64,000 bases of DNA from an uncultured Eubacteriales bacterium (GTDB lineage: Bacteria > Bacillota > Clostridia > Christensenellales > CAG-917): the NCBI GenBank assembly GCA_900549225.1, contig URNP01000005.1:9121-73120 (forward strand), in the 5' to 3' direction. A model generated the notes under the pieces. It was given only the letters and a program-made list of their open reading frames with translations, was not told the origin of the DNA and did not search any database. Made by a program: the position numbers and the translations under genes. Shown piece after piece: positions 44,237-52,745 of the stretch (its first letter is position 1; the number at the start of each line of letters is the position of its first letter).

Positions 44237-46860
44237 TGAAAAGATTTGCTCTTGCAGGCAACCCGAACTGTGGCAAAACGACTTTGTTCAACAGTTTGAC
44301 AGGTTCGACCGCACACGTTGGCAACTGGCCCGGCGTCACGGTGGACAAGAAAGAGGGCACGTACAAGAAGTGCGCAGAACCCATCTCTATCGTCGACCTT
44401 CCCGGCATCTACTCACTCTCTCCGTACACACCGGAAGAAGTGATTTCGAGAAACTACATTCTCGAAGAGAAGCCCGATTGCGTCATCAACATCGTAGACG
44501 CAACCAACCTCGAACGCAACCTTTATCTCACCACTCAAATCATGGAAATCGACGTGCCGATGATCATCGCACTCAACATGATGGACGCAGTGGAGAAGAA
44601 CGGCGACAAAATCGACGCAAAGAGCCTTGAAGAAAAGATCAGCCTTCCCGTCGTTGAGATTTCCGCATTGCGCGAAAAAGGTCTTGACGAATTGATGCAA
44701 AGAGCGTACGAGGTCTGCCAACAACCGAGAAAAGGCAGCACCGTTTTGGAAGGCAGCGCGCTTACGCACCTCATCAACGATTGCAGAATCGCACTCGAGG
44801 GTAGCGGAGTCGAAAACGCACTCTTCCACGCAGTGAAACTTGTCGAACTCGACGAAATCGAAGTCGGACAACATCCGCAAGCGGCACAAATGGTCGAAGA
44901 GTTCAAAAAGACCTTCAAAGACGACGTATTCGGCACTGACTTTGAAGCAATCGTAGCGGATAGCAGATACAAATACATATCCAAAAACTATTCGACCGTT
45001 CTCACCAAGAAAGAAGTCACTTCCGAAAAAGAGAAACTCAGCACTTCCGACAAAGTGGATAAGGTGTTGACTCACAAGGTTTGGGGTATTCCTATCTTCC
45101 TTGTGATTTTGTTCCTCGTGTTCCACCTCACGTTTGCAGAGGACTTCCTGTTCCTCGGCGCAGGCGGCGTGTTCGATCCGAAACCGGCAGTCGCATATAT
45201 CGTGAATGTAGAAGGCAACCTTCAAGCGGTTGAAAATCTAACGGCAGAAACCGTGGACGAAAACGTCGAATACTTCACCGCAGATGGCGATCCGGCAGAC
45301 CTCACATTTGCAGACGACGGAAGCCTCGAAGCAGTTGAAGAAAAACCGTTCGTTTACACCGAAGACAAACACAAAGTGTACGTCGACAAAGTGAGTGATC
45401 TTACAGGAACTTACTTTGCAGACGAAAAATGCAAATGGGAAGTCACCATCGAAGTCAACGAAGACGGTGAAAGAGAAGTGGCGTTCGTAAGCGGTATCGA
45501 CGAGTGGTGCTCGGGCATCAGCGCGGCAACCTTCTTCGGATATGAAGAAAGCGTTTACGGCCCCGGCGTCATCCTTGCAAACATCCTCAACACGTTCACC
45601 GAGTTCCTCAGCGTATGCGTAAACGAAGGACTCACCCTGGCAGGCGCACCCGAATGGTGCACGGGACTCATCGTAGACGGCGTTCTCGGCGGCTTGTTCG
45701 CAGTGCTCGGCTTCTTGCCGCAAATCCTCTTGCTGTTCTTGTTCTTCTCGATCTTGGAAGACAGCGGTTATATGGCGCGTGTAGCGTTCATTCTTGACAG
45801 AATCTTCAGAAGATTCGGTTTGTCGGGCAGAGCGTTTATGCCGATGATCATGGGATTCGGTTGTTCCGTTCCTGCATTCATCAACACTCGTACTCTTGCT
45901 GACGAGAACGAAAGAATCGCAACCATCAGAGTCATTCCGTTCTTCAGTTGTGGCGCAAAATTGCCTATCCTCACTGCAATCGCAGGCGGTATCGCAACTC
46001 AATTCGGATTCGATCATCCCGACGTCATCACATATATGATGTACGTGCTCGGCGTAGTCGTGGCAATCTGCGCGGTCATCTTGATGCGTGCAACCACGAT
46101 GAAAGGCGAAGTACCTCCGTTCATTATGGAACTTCCTGCCTATCACGTACCGCAACCCAAGAACCTTGCTGCTCACCTTTGGGATAAGACGAAGCACTTT
46201 GTGAAGAAAGCGTTCACGATCATCCTTGCTTCCACAATCCTCATTTGGTTCATCAGCCACTTCAGTTGGACGTGGCAATTCCTTGCGGACGAGCAAATGG
46301 ATCAATCCATCCTTGCGGGAATCGGCGGACTCATTCAGCTTTTGTTCACACCGCTCGGATTCGGTTCACAACTTAGCGCATACGGCTGGGTATTTGCAGT
46401 CGCGGCAATCACGGGTCTTATCGCAAAAGAAAACGTTATCGCAACGTTCGGCACTTTGGCAGCGTGCATCGTCGGTGGCATAATCGACGTAGAAGCAGAC
46501 GGCGGTGTCGGAGCGGCGGCAACGATGATCCAAGCAACGGGCATCACCGTTCCGGGCCTCATCGCATTCATCGCGTTCAACATGCTCACGATTCCGTGCT
46601 TTGCGGCAGTCGCAACGGCAAAGGCAGAACTTCCCACCAAGAAGTCTTACAGAATGACCTTGCTCTTCTGGGTCGGTACGAGTTACGTAGTATCCATGAT
46701 AATCTACCTCATCGGTGCTTGGTGGTGGACGGTGTTCATCTTCGCGGCAATCTGGGCGGCAATCATCACGCTCATCGTGCTTGACAACAAAGGCAAGATT
46801 GACGTAAAGAAGTTCTTCTGTGACCTCGGCAGCAAACTTAAAATCAAAAAGAACGCATAA
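44236..46860 (+). CDS. feoB: FeoB ferrous iron transporter with large extracellular insertion
   Basis: The protein has 874 residues against about 650-770 for usual FeoB. The N-terminal GTPase has G1 GNPNCGKTT, G3 DLPGIYSL, and G4 ALNMMD. The membrane part has the two Gate motifs with conserved Cys in GFGCSVPA and PFFSCGAKLPI. Between the first helix (residues about 287-305) and the next one, about residues 310-435, lies an acidic, beta-rich segment of about 120 residues, including YFTADGDPADLTF and EVTIEVNEDGERE, that should lie outside the cell. It imports Fe2+. It is cotranscribed with two feoA genes and a small Cys-rich gene. Confidence 0.95.
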   Translation: MKRFALAGNPNCGKTTLFNSLTGSTAHVGNWPGVTVDKKEGTYKKCAEPISIVDLPGIYSLSPYTPEEVISRNYILEEKPDCVINIVDATNLERNLYLTTQIMEIDVPMIIALNMMDAVEKNGDKIDAKSLEEKISLPVVEISALREKGLDELMQRAYEVCQQPRKGSTVLEGSALTHLINDCRIALEGSGVENALFHAVKLVELDEIEVGQHPQAAQMVEEFKKTFKDDVFGTDFEAIVADSRYKYISKNYSTVLTKKEVTSEKEKLSTSDKVDKVLTHKVWGIPIFLVILFLVFHLTFAEDFLFLGAGGVFDPKPAVAYIVNVEGNLQAVENLTAETVDENVEYFTADGDPADLTFADDGSLEAVEEKPFVYTEDKHKVYVDKVSDLTGTYFADEKCKWEVTIEVNEDGEREVAFVSGIDEWCSGISAATFFGYEESVYGPGVILANILNTFTEFLSVCVNEGLTLAGAPEWCTGLIVDGVLGGLFAVLGFLPQILLLFLFFSILEDSGYMARVAFILDRIFRRFGLSGRAFMPMIMGFGCSVPAFINTRTLADENERIATIRVIPFFSCGAKLPILTAIAGGIATQFGFDHPDVITYMMYVLGVVVAICAVILMRATTMKGEVPPFIMELPAYHVPQPKNLAAHLWDKTKHFVKKAFTIILASTILIWFISHFSWTWQFLADEQMDQSILAGIGGLIQLLFTPLGFGSQLSAYGWVFAVAAITGLIAKENVIATFGTLAACIVGGIIDVEADGGVGAAATMIQATGITVPGLIAFIAFNMLTIPCFAAVATAKAELPTKKSYRMTLLFWVGTSYVVSMIIYLIGAWWWTVFIFAAIWAAIITLIVLDNKGKIDVKKFFCDLGSKLKIKKNA

Positions 46861-46906
46861 GTCGCGCAACATGCGCAATACAGACTTTGCGTAAAAAGAG
46901 CGAAAT

Positions 46907-47212
46907 ATGACAAACGTAATCTTTGAAAATGTTTTATCGGCAATGCATCCCGTCGCAATCGTGACGATAATAGCTGCGGTTGCGATAGTAGGAGGCGTCA
47001 TCATAGCGTCGATCGTGAGAAAGGTGAAGGGCAAACCGTCACTCGGAAGCGATTGCGCAGGGTGTTCGCACGCAGGGCAGTGCAACGGACATTGTTGCTC
47101 TGACAAGAACGTCGATTGGACGGAACTTGTCAAACAGCGCAAGGCGGAACTCGAAGCACAACGCGAAAAAGAAGCGCAACACGACAAGGATACAGATACG
47201 ACAAATCAATAA
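46907..47212 (+). CDS. FeoB-associated Cys-rich membrane protein
   Basis: The 101-residue protein has one transmembrane helix (residues about 15-37), then a Cys-rich cytoplasmic motif DCAGCSHAGQCNGHCC with five Cys, then a charged Glu/Lys/Gln-rich helix. This is the plan of the FeoB-associated Cys-rich protein family found after feoB in Gram-positives. It may help iron handling or FeoB assembly. The ATG is 46 bases after the feoB stop. It ends the operon. Confidence 0.85.
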   Translation: MTNVIFENVLSAMHPVAIVTIIAAVAIVGGVIIASIVRKVKGKPSLGSDCAGCSHAGQCNGHCCSDKNVDWTELVKQRKAELEAQREKEAQHDKDTDTTNQ

Positions 47213-47346
47213 GCACCCACTTTTGCATTGGATAATGATAACCACAGCGTTTAATGCAAAGTCATACAAGCCGCGAGCAGTCGCGACTTGCAAAACAATA
47301 GAAAAGTTGTAGCAATACGACAATCTATATTCTCTCTCAAATGGGA

Positions 47347-47371
47347 AAAGGCGAACTTCGGTTCGCCTTTT
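47347..47371 (+). terminator. terminator after the feo operon
   Basis: AAAGGCGAAC and GTTCGCCTTT form a 10-bp stem closed by a TTCG tetraloop, followed by a T-rich stretch. Confidence 0.8.
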
Positions 47372-47373
47372 CT

Positions 47374-47716
47374 CTTTCCGTGCGTAGCGAATCGGAATAT
47401 TCCTCAACAGCACCATAGGTGCAATATCTACTGTCAATACCGCATTAGATGCCGCAAAAGCCGAACTTATCGAAAGGATCGATGCAAAAGCAACTGTCGT
47501 GACCTTCTTCCTCCGCAAACGCAGTTGACAGGTTCATCGCATTAGATGCTCAAAAAATTGCCCAACATAGCGTTACTGCTTGCCTCAACGCAGAGAGTGT
47601 ATGAGAATTAAACTCACGCAGTTTCTCATTCATAGTATAGTGCTTTTGTGCCCTACGCATTGCCGTACTCGGCGAAAATTTGAAATAACGAATTGACACA
47701 AAGGTTGAGCAATAGA
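47374..47716. other. gene-poor stretch with possible gene remnant
   Basis: No intact gene is seen. In one plus-strand frame, 47421-47524 reads like protein (TVNTALDAAKAELIERIDA, an Ala-rich coiled-coil pattern) but has no start or ribosome site. A second piece after 47540 (ALDAQKIAQHS) in another frame repeats the motif. It may be debris of a coiled-coil surface protein. Confidence 0.35.
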
Positions 47717-47745
47717 TTGACATTGCACGCCGAATACGCTAGAAT
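47717..47745 (+). promoter_or_regulatory. promoter of tRNA-Leu
   Basis: TTGACA at 47717-47722 and TAGAAT at 47740-47745 with a 17-bp spacer, about 110 bases before the tRNA. Confidence 0.7.
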
Positions 47746-47862
47746 AGCAAAGTAATGCAAAGGCGGAGAAGTGTGTGTATTCGTCGATTCAGCAGAATTG
47801 TGCAACATCGATTGTGACACCCGCCCTCGGTGGCTGTACCGTGTCAAAATCACCAGCAAAAT

Positions 47863-47949
47863 GCGGACATGGCGGAATTGGCAGACGCGCAAGATTCAGG
47901 TTCTTGTGAGCACTAGTTCATGCAGGTTCAAGTCCTGTTGTCCGCACCA
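47863..47949 (+). tRNA. tRNA-Leu (CAG)
   Basis: Acceptor GCGGACA pairs with TGTCCGC; D-arm GCG/CGC; anticodon stem CAAGA/TCTTG around loop TTCAGGT, giving anticodon CAG. The long variable arm (TGAGC/GTTCA) is that of a class II tRNA, and the T-loop is TTCAAGT. CCA is encoded. A mobile region begins just downstream. Confidence 0.95.
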
Positions 47950-47954
47950 GGATG

Positions 47955-47996
47955 AACCCAGTTGAACCATAAAGGTTTGACTGGGTTTTCCTTTTT
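47955..47996 (+). terminator. terminator after tRNA-Leu
   Basis: Fourteen-base arms AACCCAGTTGAACC and GGTTTGACTGGGTT (one mismatch) around ATAAA, followed by a T-rich tail. It may also serve the recombinase gene, which is read towards it. Confidence 0.8.
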
Positions 47997-48011
47997 CTAA
48001 TATTTGTAATA

Positions 48012-49550
48012 TTATACATACATTTCAAATCTAATGGTTTTCTTTTCAAGTGGAAGATTTGACTTGCGTTTCATAACGACATCTTTTGAAAATTTGTAAA
48101 ATAAAAAGGCCCGACGCCTTTCAGCATCAGGTCTTATCAAGTCTGTATAATTGAAGTGAATTTCTATTCGGTCTTTGTAAAGAATAACGTCTTTGATAAG
48201 CAATTCTATCATTAGACGAGGTGTTTTTCTGATTGCTTGTTGCAAATAGTCAACAATGTCTTTTTTATCAATAGGAATTGTTTCTTTCGCTTTTTCCAAA
48301 GCCAGTTTAGTTTCAAATTCTGTTTTTTGTTGCTCGAGTTCTTCCAATCTTTTTGCAGTGGAAGCACTCACGATTCCTTTTTCCATACACGCAATAAGAT
48401 TTGATAAAGCTTTTTCTGTGTCATGCAATTGACCTTCTATAATATTGATTACAGACGCATCTGCCATTTTTTGTTGATGAGCGTTTAGTATTAGAGTTGC
48501 AAGTTTATCTATTAATCTTGGATTCGCAAGAGTTTCATAAGTTGCCTCGACAACCAACTGTTCTAGTAGTTCTTTCCTAATTGGAGTATTGTCGCATTTT
48601 TTATCGACTTTTCGCCCTGAACATTTGTAATATCTTACAACCTTGCCGGTTCTTGAAGTCCCACTTTCCGAACTTACAGTCTTTCCACAATAGCCACAAT
48701 GCACTTTGTTTCTTAAAAGATAATGCACATCTGTGTGTTTGCCGTTTTTATTTGATTGTGCTTTAGCTCTACATATATCAAATACCTGCTCGTTAACGAT
48801 AGGCGGGTAAATGTTATCGAATACTTGGTCTCCAAATCTGACAATTCCAATATATTTTTCGTTTTTCAGTAGATTATAGAAAGCAGTTCGTGTAAATGGT
48901 TTTCCGTGACAAAGCACTCCTTCGTTGTTTAGGTCGTCAAGTATGTCTTTTATGAGCCTACCACTTGCGTATTCTTCAAACATTCGTCTTACGATTACAG
49001 CCTCGTCTTCTTTGATGCGCACTCTTCGGCCTTCGGCTTTCGTTCCGTATGCCTCGTATCCGAAAATAGGTACACCGCCTGTAAATTGCCCTTTGATTCG
49101 ACTTTCGTTCAATCCGCGCTTTACCTTTTGTGAAAGCTCGGCAGAGTAGTATTCAGCCATGCCGACGTACATATTTTCAAGAATAATGCCGTCAAGGTTT
49201 TGAGAGCCGTCTATATTTCGCGACGTTCGTTGTGTTGCAGAAATGACAATTTTACCTGTCTTTTGCAATCTGTATTTGTTAATTGCTTGTTCAATAGAAT
49301 TCCTTCCGAAACGGTCTAATGCATATACAAGGCAAATATCCCATTCTTTTGTCTTTTCACTGTCCGAAAGCATTTGTTGGAATTCTTTTCTCAAATCGTT
49401 CGTTCCTGTCATTGCGCGGTCTATATACTCGTGTACGACGATAAGTTCATTGTTTTTTGCAAATTCATAGCAAACTCGAAGCTGACCTTCGATAGATTGT
49501 TCAGTCTGTCGTTCGCTTGAATATCTGGCGTAAATGACGCACTTTTTCAT
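48012..49550 (-). CDS. large serine recombinase (integrase)
   Basis: The 512-residue protein has a resolvase-type catalytic domain with the nucleophile region YARYSSERQTEQSIEGQL and the conserved Arg region ALDRFGRNSIEQ. A recombinase domain (PF07508-type; RTAFYNLLKNEKYIG) and a zinc ribbon (CGYCG and later CSGRKVDKKC) follow, then a coiled coil and a C-terminal DNA-binding part. It catalyses integration and excision of mobile elements without needing long homology. Its 3' end lies 16 bases from the tRNA-Leu terminator, so the element boundary is probably between 47950 and 48012. It reads towards the tRNA. Confidence 0.92.
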   Translation of the reverse strand: MKKCVIYARYSSERQTEQSIEGQLRVCYEFAKNNELIVVHEYIDRAMTGTNDLRKEFQQMLSDSEKTKEWDICLVYALDRFGRNSIEQAINKYRLQKTGKIVISATQRTSRNIDGSQNLDGIILENMYVGMAEYYSAELSQKVKRGLNESRIKGQFTGGVPIFGYEAYGTKAEGRRVRIKEDEAVIVRRMFEEYASGRLIKDILDDLNNEGVLCHGKPFTRTAFYNLLKNEKYIGIVRFGDQVFDNIYPPIVNEQVFDICRAKAQSNKNGKHTDVHYLLRNKVHCGYCGKTVSSESGTSRTGKVVRYYKCSGRKVDKKCDNTPIRKELLEQLVVEATYETLANPRLIDKLATLILNAHQQKMADASVINIIEGQLHDTEKALSNLIACMEKGIVSASTAKRLEELEQQKTEFETKLALEKAKETIPIDKKDIVDYLQQAIRKTPRLMIELLIKDVILYKDRIEIHFNYTDLIRPDAERRRAFLFYKFSKDVVMKRKSNLPLEKKTIRFEMYV

Positions 49551-49660
49551 ACTGTTGTCTCCTTTTTGATGTGTTGTAATTCGAGTATAGGGTGTTCAAT
49601 TCCCGTTGAGTAGGACATTGAGCGAGCCGTTTTGTGCCTAATTTGAAATTTAGTAAAACG

Positions 49661-49713
49661 GTGTTGAAAGCCTGAATTAACATTGTTGAAACGATGTTGA
49701 AACATAGTTGGAA
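49661..49713 (+). repeat. 11-bp-phased direct repeats, array 1
   Basis: TGTTGAAA occurs at 49662, 49684 and 49695, and related TGAATTAA at 49673 and AGTTGGAA at 49706. The five units are spaced exactly 11 bp apart. The array lies about 110 bp upstream of the recombinase start. Confidence 0.6.
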
Positions 49714-50072
49714 CACTCCTTTGTCGAGTTGTCTTTTTCTTTCGACACCTCGAAAAAATCGGGAAAGCATCGCATCGTCAAGGGAATAGGGAAAATATTG
49801 CGTTGGTATATTTGCTTTAATTATCCGCAATATTTTACCCCTTGAAGAAAGATGCTTTTCTGATAAACTCCCACCCTACTCAAAAAGAGAAAGAAAAGAC
49901 ATATCACATTGATGTTTCATCATTGTTTTGTTACGGATTTGTAGCGATTTCGTCACAGTTTTGTCATACATATTTTTGTGTTTCAAAGACGACCTTTGTT
50001 GCTTTATAATGTTCTTCTTTTTTGCGGCCACAAGGATTATCGTTAAGTTAGAAAAAACAACGGAGGTGTGAT
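49714..50072. other. intergenic control region of the mobile element
   Basis: Between 49551 and 50072 I see no supported gene. It holds the two 11-bp-phased repeat arrays, and a possible -10 TATAAT at 50005 with a weak TTCAAA -35. This looks like a region for binding of an integrase cofactor, a repressor or a replication protein. Confidence 0.5.
49914..49968 (+). repeat. 11-bp-phased direct repeats, array 2
   Basis: Five consecutive 11-mers follow the pattern GTTTYGTNAYR: GTTTCATCATT, GTTTTGTTACG, GATTTGTAGCG, ATTTCGTCACA and GTTTTGTCATA. They are contiguous with no spacer. Confidence 0.65.
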
Positions 50073-50270
50073 ATGCGGGAAATCATACTTGAAGATAATC
50101 CGAGTAAACGACAAATATTTGTAGATGATAACAAACCGGATTTCTCTTATTTATCTAATAAAGATATAGATTTATATATATCCTTATTAGAAATAGAAAT
50201 GTATGAGCATTTCAAGAATCGTCGCAAAAGAAAGCCGAGAGATCAACCTGAAAATAAAAAAATCTCCTAA
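50073..50270 (+). CDS. small hypothetical protein of the mobile element
   Basis: The 65-residue protein starts at an ATG with CGGAGGTG upstream. It is acidic in the first half (LEDNPSKRQIFVDDNKPDF), has a helix (IDLYISLLEIEMYEHF) and a very basic end (KNRRKRKPRDQPENKK). No family is recognised. Its place between the recombinase control region and the lexA-like gene suggests a regulatory or directionality role, but that is only inference. Confidence 0.6.
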   Translation: MREIILEDNPSKRQIFVDDNKPDFSYLSNKDIDLYISLLEIEMYEHFKNRRKRKPRDQPENKKIS

Positions 50271-50326
50271 TGTGTACCATAAATGTCGCATAACGATTAA
50301 TGTCAAAAATTTCTTATGAAAACCCG

Positions 50327-50354
50327 TTGACTTTTGTTTTTGAATGACTATAAT
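50327..50354 (+). promoter_or_regulatory. promoter of the lexA-umuC-yolD cassette
   Basis: TTGACT at 50327-50332 and TATAAT at 50349-50354, 16 bp apart. A short dyad GCAA-N6-TTGC lies between the promoter and the lexA-like start and may be its operator; no classical GAAC-N4-GTTC box is seen. Confidence 0.65.
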
Positions 50355-50403
50355 GAAAATTACAAAACGCAATAAATGTTGCAGATTGTAAAAGGGGTAT
50401 ACA

Positions 50404-51015
50404 ATGCAAGTAAAAAACAAAGAAACGATAGATAAGATTTTGAACATACTCAACGAGAGTTTGCGTGAGAACAACGGCACTCCGTCTATATACGAAATTG
50501 CCGACGCGATAAACGTAAATCCGTCCACGGTCAGCAGATATATCAACTATTTGGTGTCCGAAGGCATAATCGAGAGAAAAGGCAAGCATTGCAATCTCAC
50601 TACATCGAAGTTTGCCAAAACGATGTCCAACGTAACGGCTTGCCCGATTGTCGGCGACATTGCTTGCGGCTCTCCGATACTTGCGGAAGAAAATATAGAA
50701 TCGTATGTATCAATCTCAACCGAGTTTTTCGGTCCCGGAGAGTACTTCATACTTAAAGCGAAAGGCGAAAGTATGATAAATGCAGGCGTAAATGACGGAG
50801 ATTTGGTTGTTATACGAAAGCAAGATACTGCAAACGAAGGACAAATAGTGGTTGCACTCACGGATGAGGGTGAGGCTACGTTAAAGCGATATTTTTTGGA
50901 TAAAAAGCACAAACTAATAAGACTGCATCCCGAAAATGATGCACTTCAAGATATGTTCTATAAGAACATTCAAATTCAAGGCATAGCCGTAAAAGTAATA
51001 AAGGACTTGTTATAA
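50404..51015 (+). CDS. LexA-like self-cleaving repressor
   Basis: The 203-residue protein has an N-terminal winged helix (PSIYEIADAINVNPSTVSRY) and a C-terminal S24 protease. The catalytic Ser is in KGESMINAGV and the Lys in EATLKRYF. The cleavage region reads VGDIACGSPILAEENIE; LexA normally has Ala-Gly at the scissile bond, here it would be Cys-Gly. RecA-stimulated self-cleavage should release control of the umuC gene downstream. AAAAGGGG precedes the ATG. It is a mobile-element SOS regulator, separate from the host LexA, which is not in the window. Confidence 0.88.
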   Translation: MQVKNKETIDKILNILNESLRENNGTPSIYEIADAINVNPSTVSRYINYLVSEGIIERKGKHCNLTTSKFAKTMSNVTACPIVGDIACGSPILAEENIESYVSISTEFFGPGEYFILKAKGESMINAGVNDGDLVVIRKQDTANEGQIVVALTDEGEATLKRYFLDKKHKLIRLHPENDALQDMFYKNIQIQGIAVKVIKDLL

Positions 51016-51024
51016 AGGAGCAAT

Positions 51025-52287
51025 ATGGAAAAACAACGGACTTATCTTTGCATAGATATGAAATCATTCTTCGCATCTGTAGAATGTGCGGAACGTGGGT
51101 TAAGTCCGTTTGAAACAAACCTTGTCGTTGCAGACGAATCTCGCGGAAAAGGTGCTATAACTTTGGCAATTACTCCAAAGATGAAAGCACTCGGAGTCAG
51201 AAACCGTTGCAGACTGTTTGAAATACCTAAAAACATAGATTACATTATTGCGCTCCCGCACATGAGTTTGTATATCAAATACTGCGCAGACATTTTTGAT
51301 ATATATCTCGATTATTTCTCACCGGACGATATACATCAATACTCAATCGACGAGGCTTTTATAGACGTTACGGACTACTTGTCTATTTACAAACTCGAAC
51401 CAAAGCAACTTGCAAAGAAAATTATAAACGAGATAGCCGAGCGCACGCATATTCCTGCGACTTGCGGTATAGGCACAAACCTGTATCTTGCAAAGATTGC
51501 ACTCGACATCACGGCAAAACATTGCAAAGACCATATTGGAATGCTTGACGAGCAAACATTCAAAGAAACTTTGTGGGAGCATAGACCGATAACCGACTTT
51601 TGGAATATCGCAAACGGTATTGCCACAAGGCTTGCCCGATATGGAATTCATGATATGAAAGGCGTAGCAACAGCCCCGGAAGATCTCCTTTATAGGAATT
51701 TCGGTAAGAACGCTAAATTGCTAATCGACCACGCAAACGGCAAGGAAAGTTGTACGATTGCGGACATCAAGAACTACAAGGGTAAGTCAAAGTCTATCTC
51801 AAATTCTCAAATCTTGTTCAGCGACTACGCATACGATAAAGCACATATCGTCATACAAGAGATGGCTTTGAGTGGTTGTCAGCGACTTCTAAAAGAACAT
51901 TTGATTGCAAGCCACGTCGGTATTTCCGTCGGATATTCAAAAGATGCTGCTCCGGCTACGGGCGGAACGCTCAAAATGGCAAACAGCACCAATCTCTATT
52001 CAATGGTTAAGGAATACGTTGATAGAATTTTTGAAGATACCACACATCAAGACGTTCCTATCCGCAGACTCGCTATATGTTTTAGCGGACTCGTGGACGA
52101 ATCTGCCGAGGGCTATGATTTGTTTACTGATTTGGACGCATTGCAAAAAGAGCGCAATGTCGAAAAAGCAGTGTTGGAAATCAAAGAAAAGTTTGGTAAG
52201 AACGCAATGTTGCGAGGTTTCGACTTGCAAGAAGGCGCAACGCAAAAAGAACGCAACAAACTGATTGGAGGACACAATGGCGGTTAA
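51025..52287 (+). CDS. UmuC/DinB-type Y-family DNA polymerase
   Basis: The 420-residue protein begins with the Y-family catalytic segment CIDMKSFFASVECAERG and has the second acidic motif YSIDEAFIDVTDY near residue 112, then the helix-hairpin-helix region and little-finger domain. It performs error-prone translesion synthesis. It is of the UvrX/YqjW type often carried with yolD genes on Gram-positive plasmids and ICEs. The gene starts 9 bases after the lexA-like gene and is probably SOS-induced. Confidence 0.92.
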   Translation: MEKQRTYLCIDMKSFFASVECAERGLSPFETNLVVADESRGKGAITLAITPKMKALGVRNRCRLFEIPKNIDYIIALPHMSLYIKYCADIFDIYLDYFSPDDIHQYSIDEAFIDVTDYLSIYKLEPKQLAKKIINEIAERTHIPATCGIGTNLYLAKIALDITAKHCKDHIGMLDEQTFKETLWEHRPITDFWNIANGIATRLARYGIHDMKGVATAPEDLLYRNFGKNAKLLIDHANGKESCTIADIKNYKGKSKSISNSQILFSDYAYDKAHIVIQEMALSGCQRLLKEHLIASHVGISVGYSKDAAPATGGTLKMANSTNLYSMVKEYVDRIFEDTTHQDVPIRRLAICFSGLVDESAEGYDLFTDLDALQKERNVEKAVLEIKEKFGKNAMLRGFDLQEGATQKERNKLIGGHNGG

Positions 52288-52612
52288 AAACAATGACGAT
52301 GTGAATCGTGCGGCTCAGTTCCTTCCATTCGATGCACTAAAAGGCTTGTCCGAAGAATTGCAAAGCAGAATCGAAAAGCGCACTCGCGTTCCTAAGCACG
52401 AGTTTTCCGACGAAAAGAAGGAAGAATTGTCCAAAACTCTTGTGAGAGTGGACAAAGGAACGGTTGTGAGAATCAATTTCTATCTCAACGGACATTACAT
52501 TGATATAGAAGGAACGGTTGCGAAAAACAACGTGGTCTATCATTATTTGACGATAGGTCAAAAGAAGATATTTTATGACGATATCTACCAAATCGATATA
52601 GTTTCCGAATAA
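52277..52612 (+). CDS. YolD-like protein
   Basis: The protein has 111 residues from the ATG at 52277 with GGAGGAC upstream, and it overlaps the umuC-like gene by 11 bases. It has the YolD pattern: NRAAQFLPFDALKGLSEEL, VRVDKGTVVRINFY, and YHYLTIGQKKIFYDDI. YolD proteins are partners of UmuC-like polymerases in Bacillus and its relatives. This completes a lexA-umuC-yolD cassette. Confidence 0.85.
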   Translation: MAVKNNDDVNRAAQFLPFDALKGLSEELQSRIEKRTRVPKHEFSDEKKEELSKTLVRVDKGTVVRINFYLNGHYIDIEGTVAKNNVVYHYLTIGQKKIFYDDIYQIDIVSE

Positions 52613-52646
52613 CTGCCCCGGTTTATAAGGAAATTATATATAGGGT

Positions 52647-52723
52647 GCGCAAGATAGTTTTACTGCGACGCGGGAGTGCCTAACCCCGTCAATGCAGTAG
52701 GCTAAATACAAGTCTATGTGCGC
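52647..52723 (+). ncRNA. candidate structured leader RNA 1
   Basis: An outer stem pairs GCGCA (52647-52651) with TGCGC (52719-52723) and ATAG with CTAT. Inside it a hairpin pairs TACTGC with GCAGTA and ACG-GGG with CCC-CGT with one bulged C. An unpaired stretch GCTAAATACAAG lies between the inner hairpin and the outer 3' strand. The ribosome site of the zinc-ribbon gene (AAAGGAGG) begins 8 bases after the stem. This layout fits a cis-regulatory RNA; it matches no class I can name. Confidence 0.45.
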
Positions 52724-52745
52724 TATGGGCAAAGGAGGTGCTTTT

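Noticed and set aside
49501..49830. Minus-strand frame of 109 codons upstream of the recombinase
   Set aside because: It overlaps the recombinase start and runs across the 11-bp repeat array; the protein has no sensible pattern.
49661..49968. CRISPR array
   Set aside because: The repeats are contiguous 11-mers without spacers, and no cas gene is present.
52671..52695. Short resemblance to the twister ribozyme core (CCTAACCCCGTCAATGC)
   Set aside because: Only one side of the core matches. The other conserved parts (an AUAAAAG stretch and GGAG in the right place) are missing, and the bases pair well as a simple hairpin.
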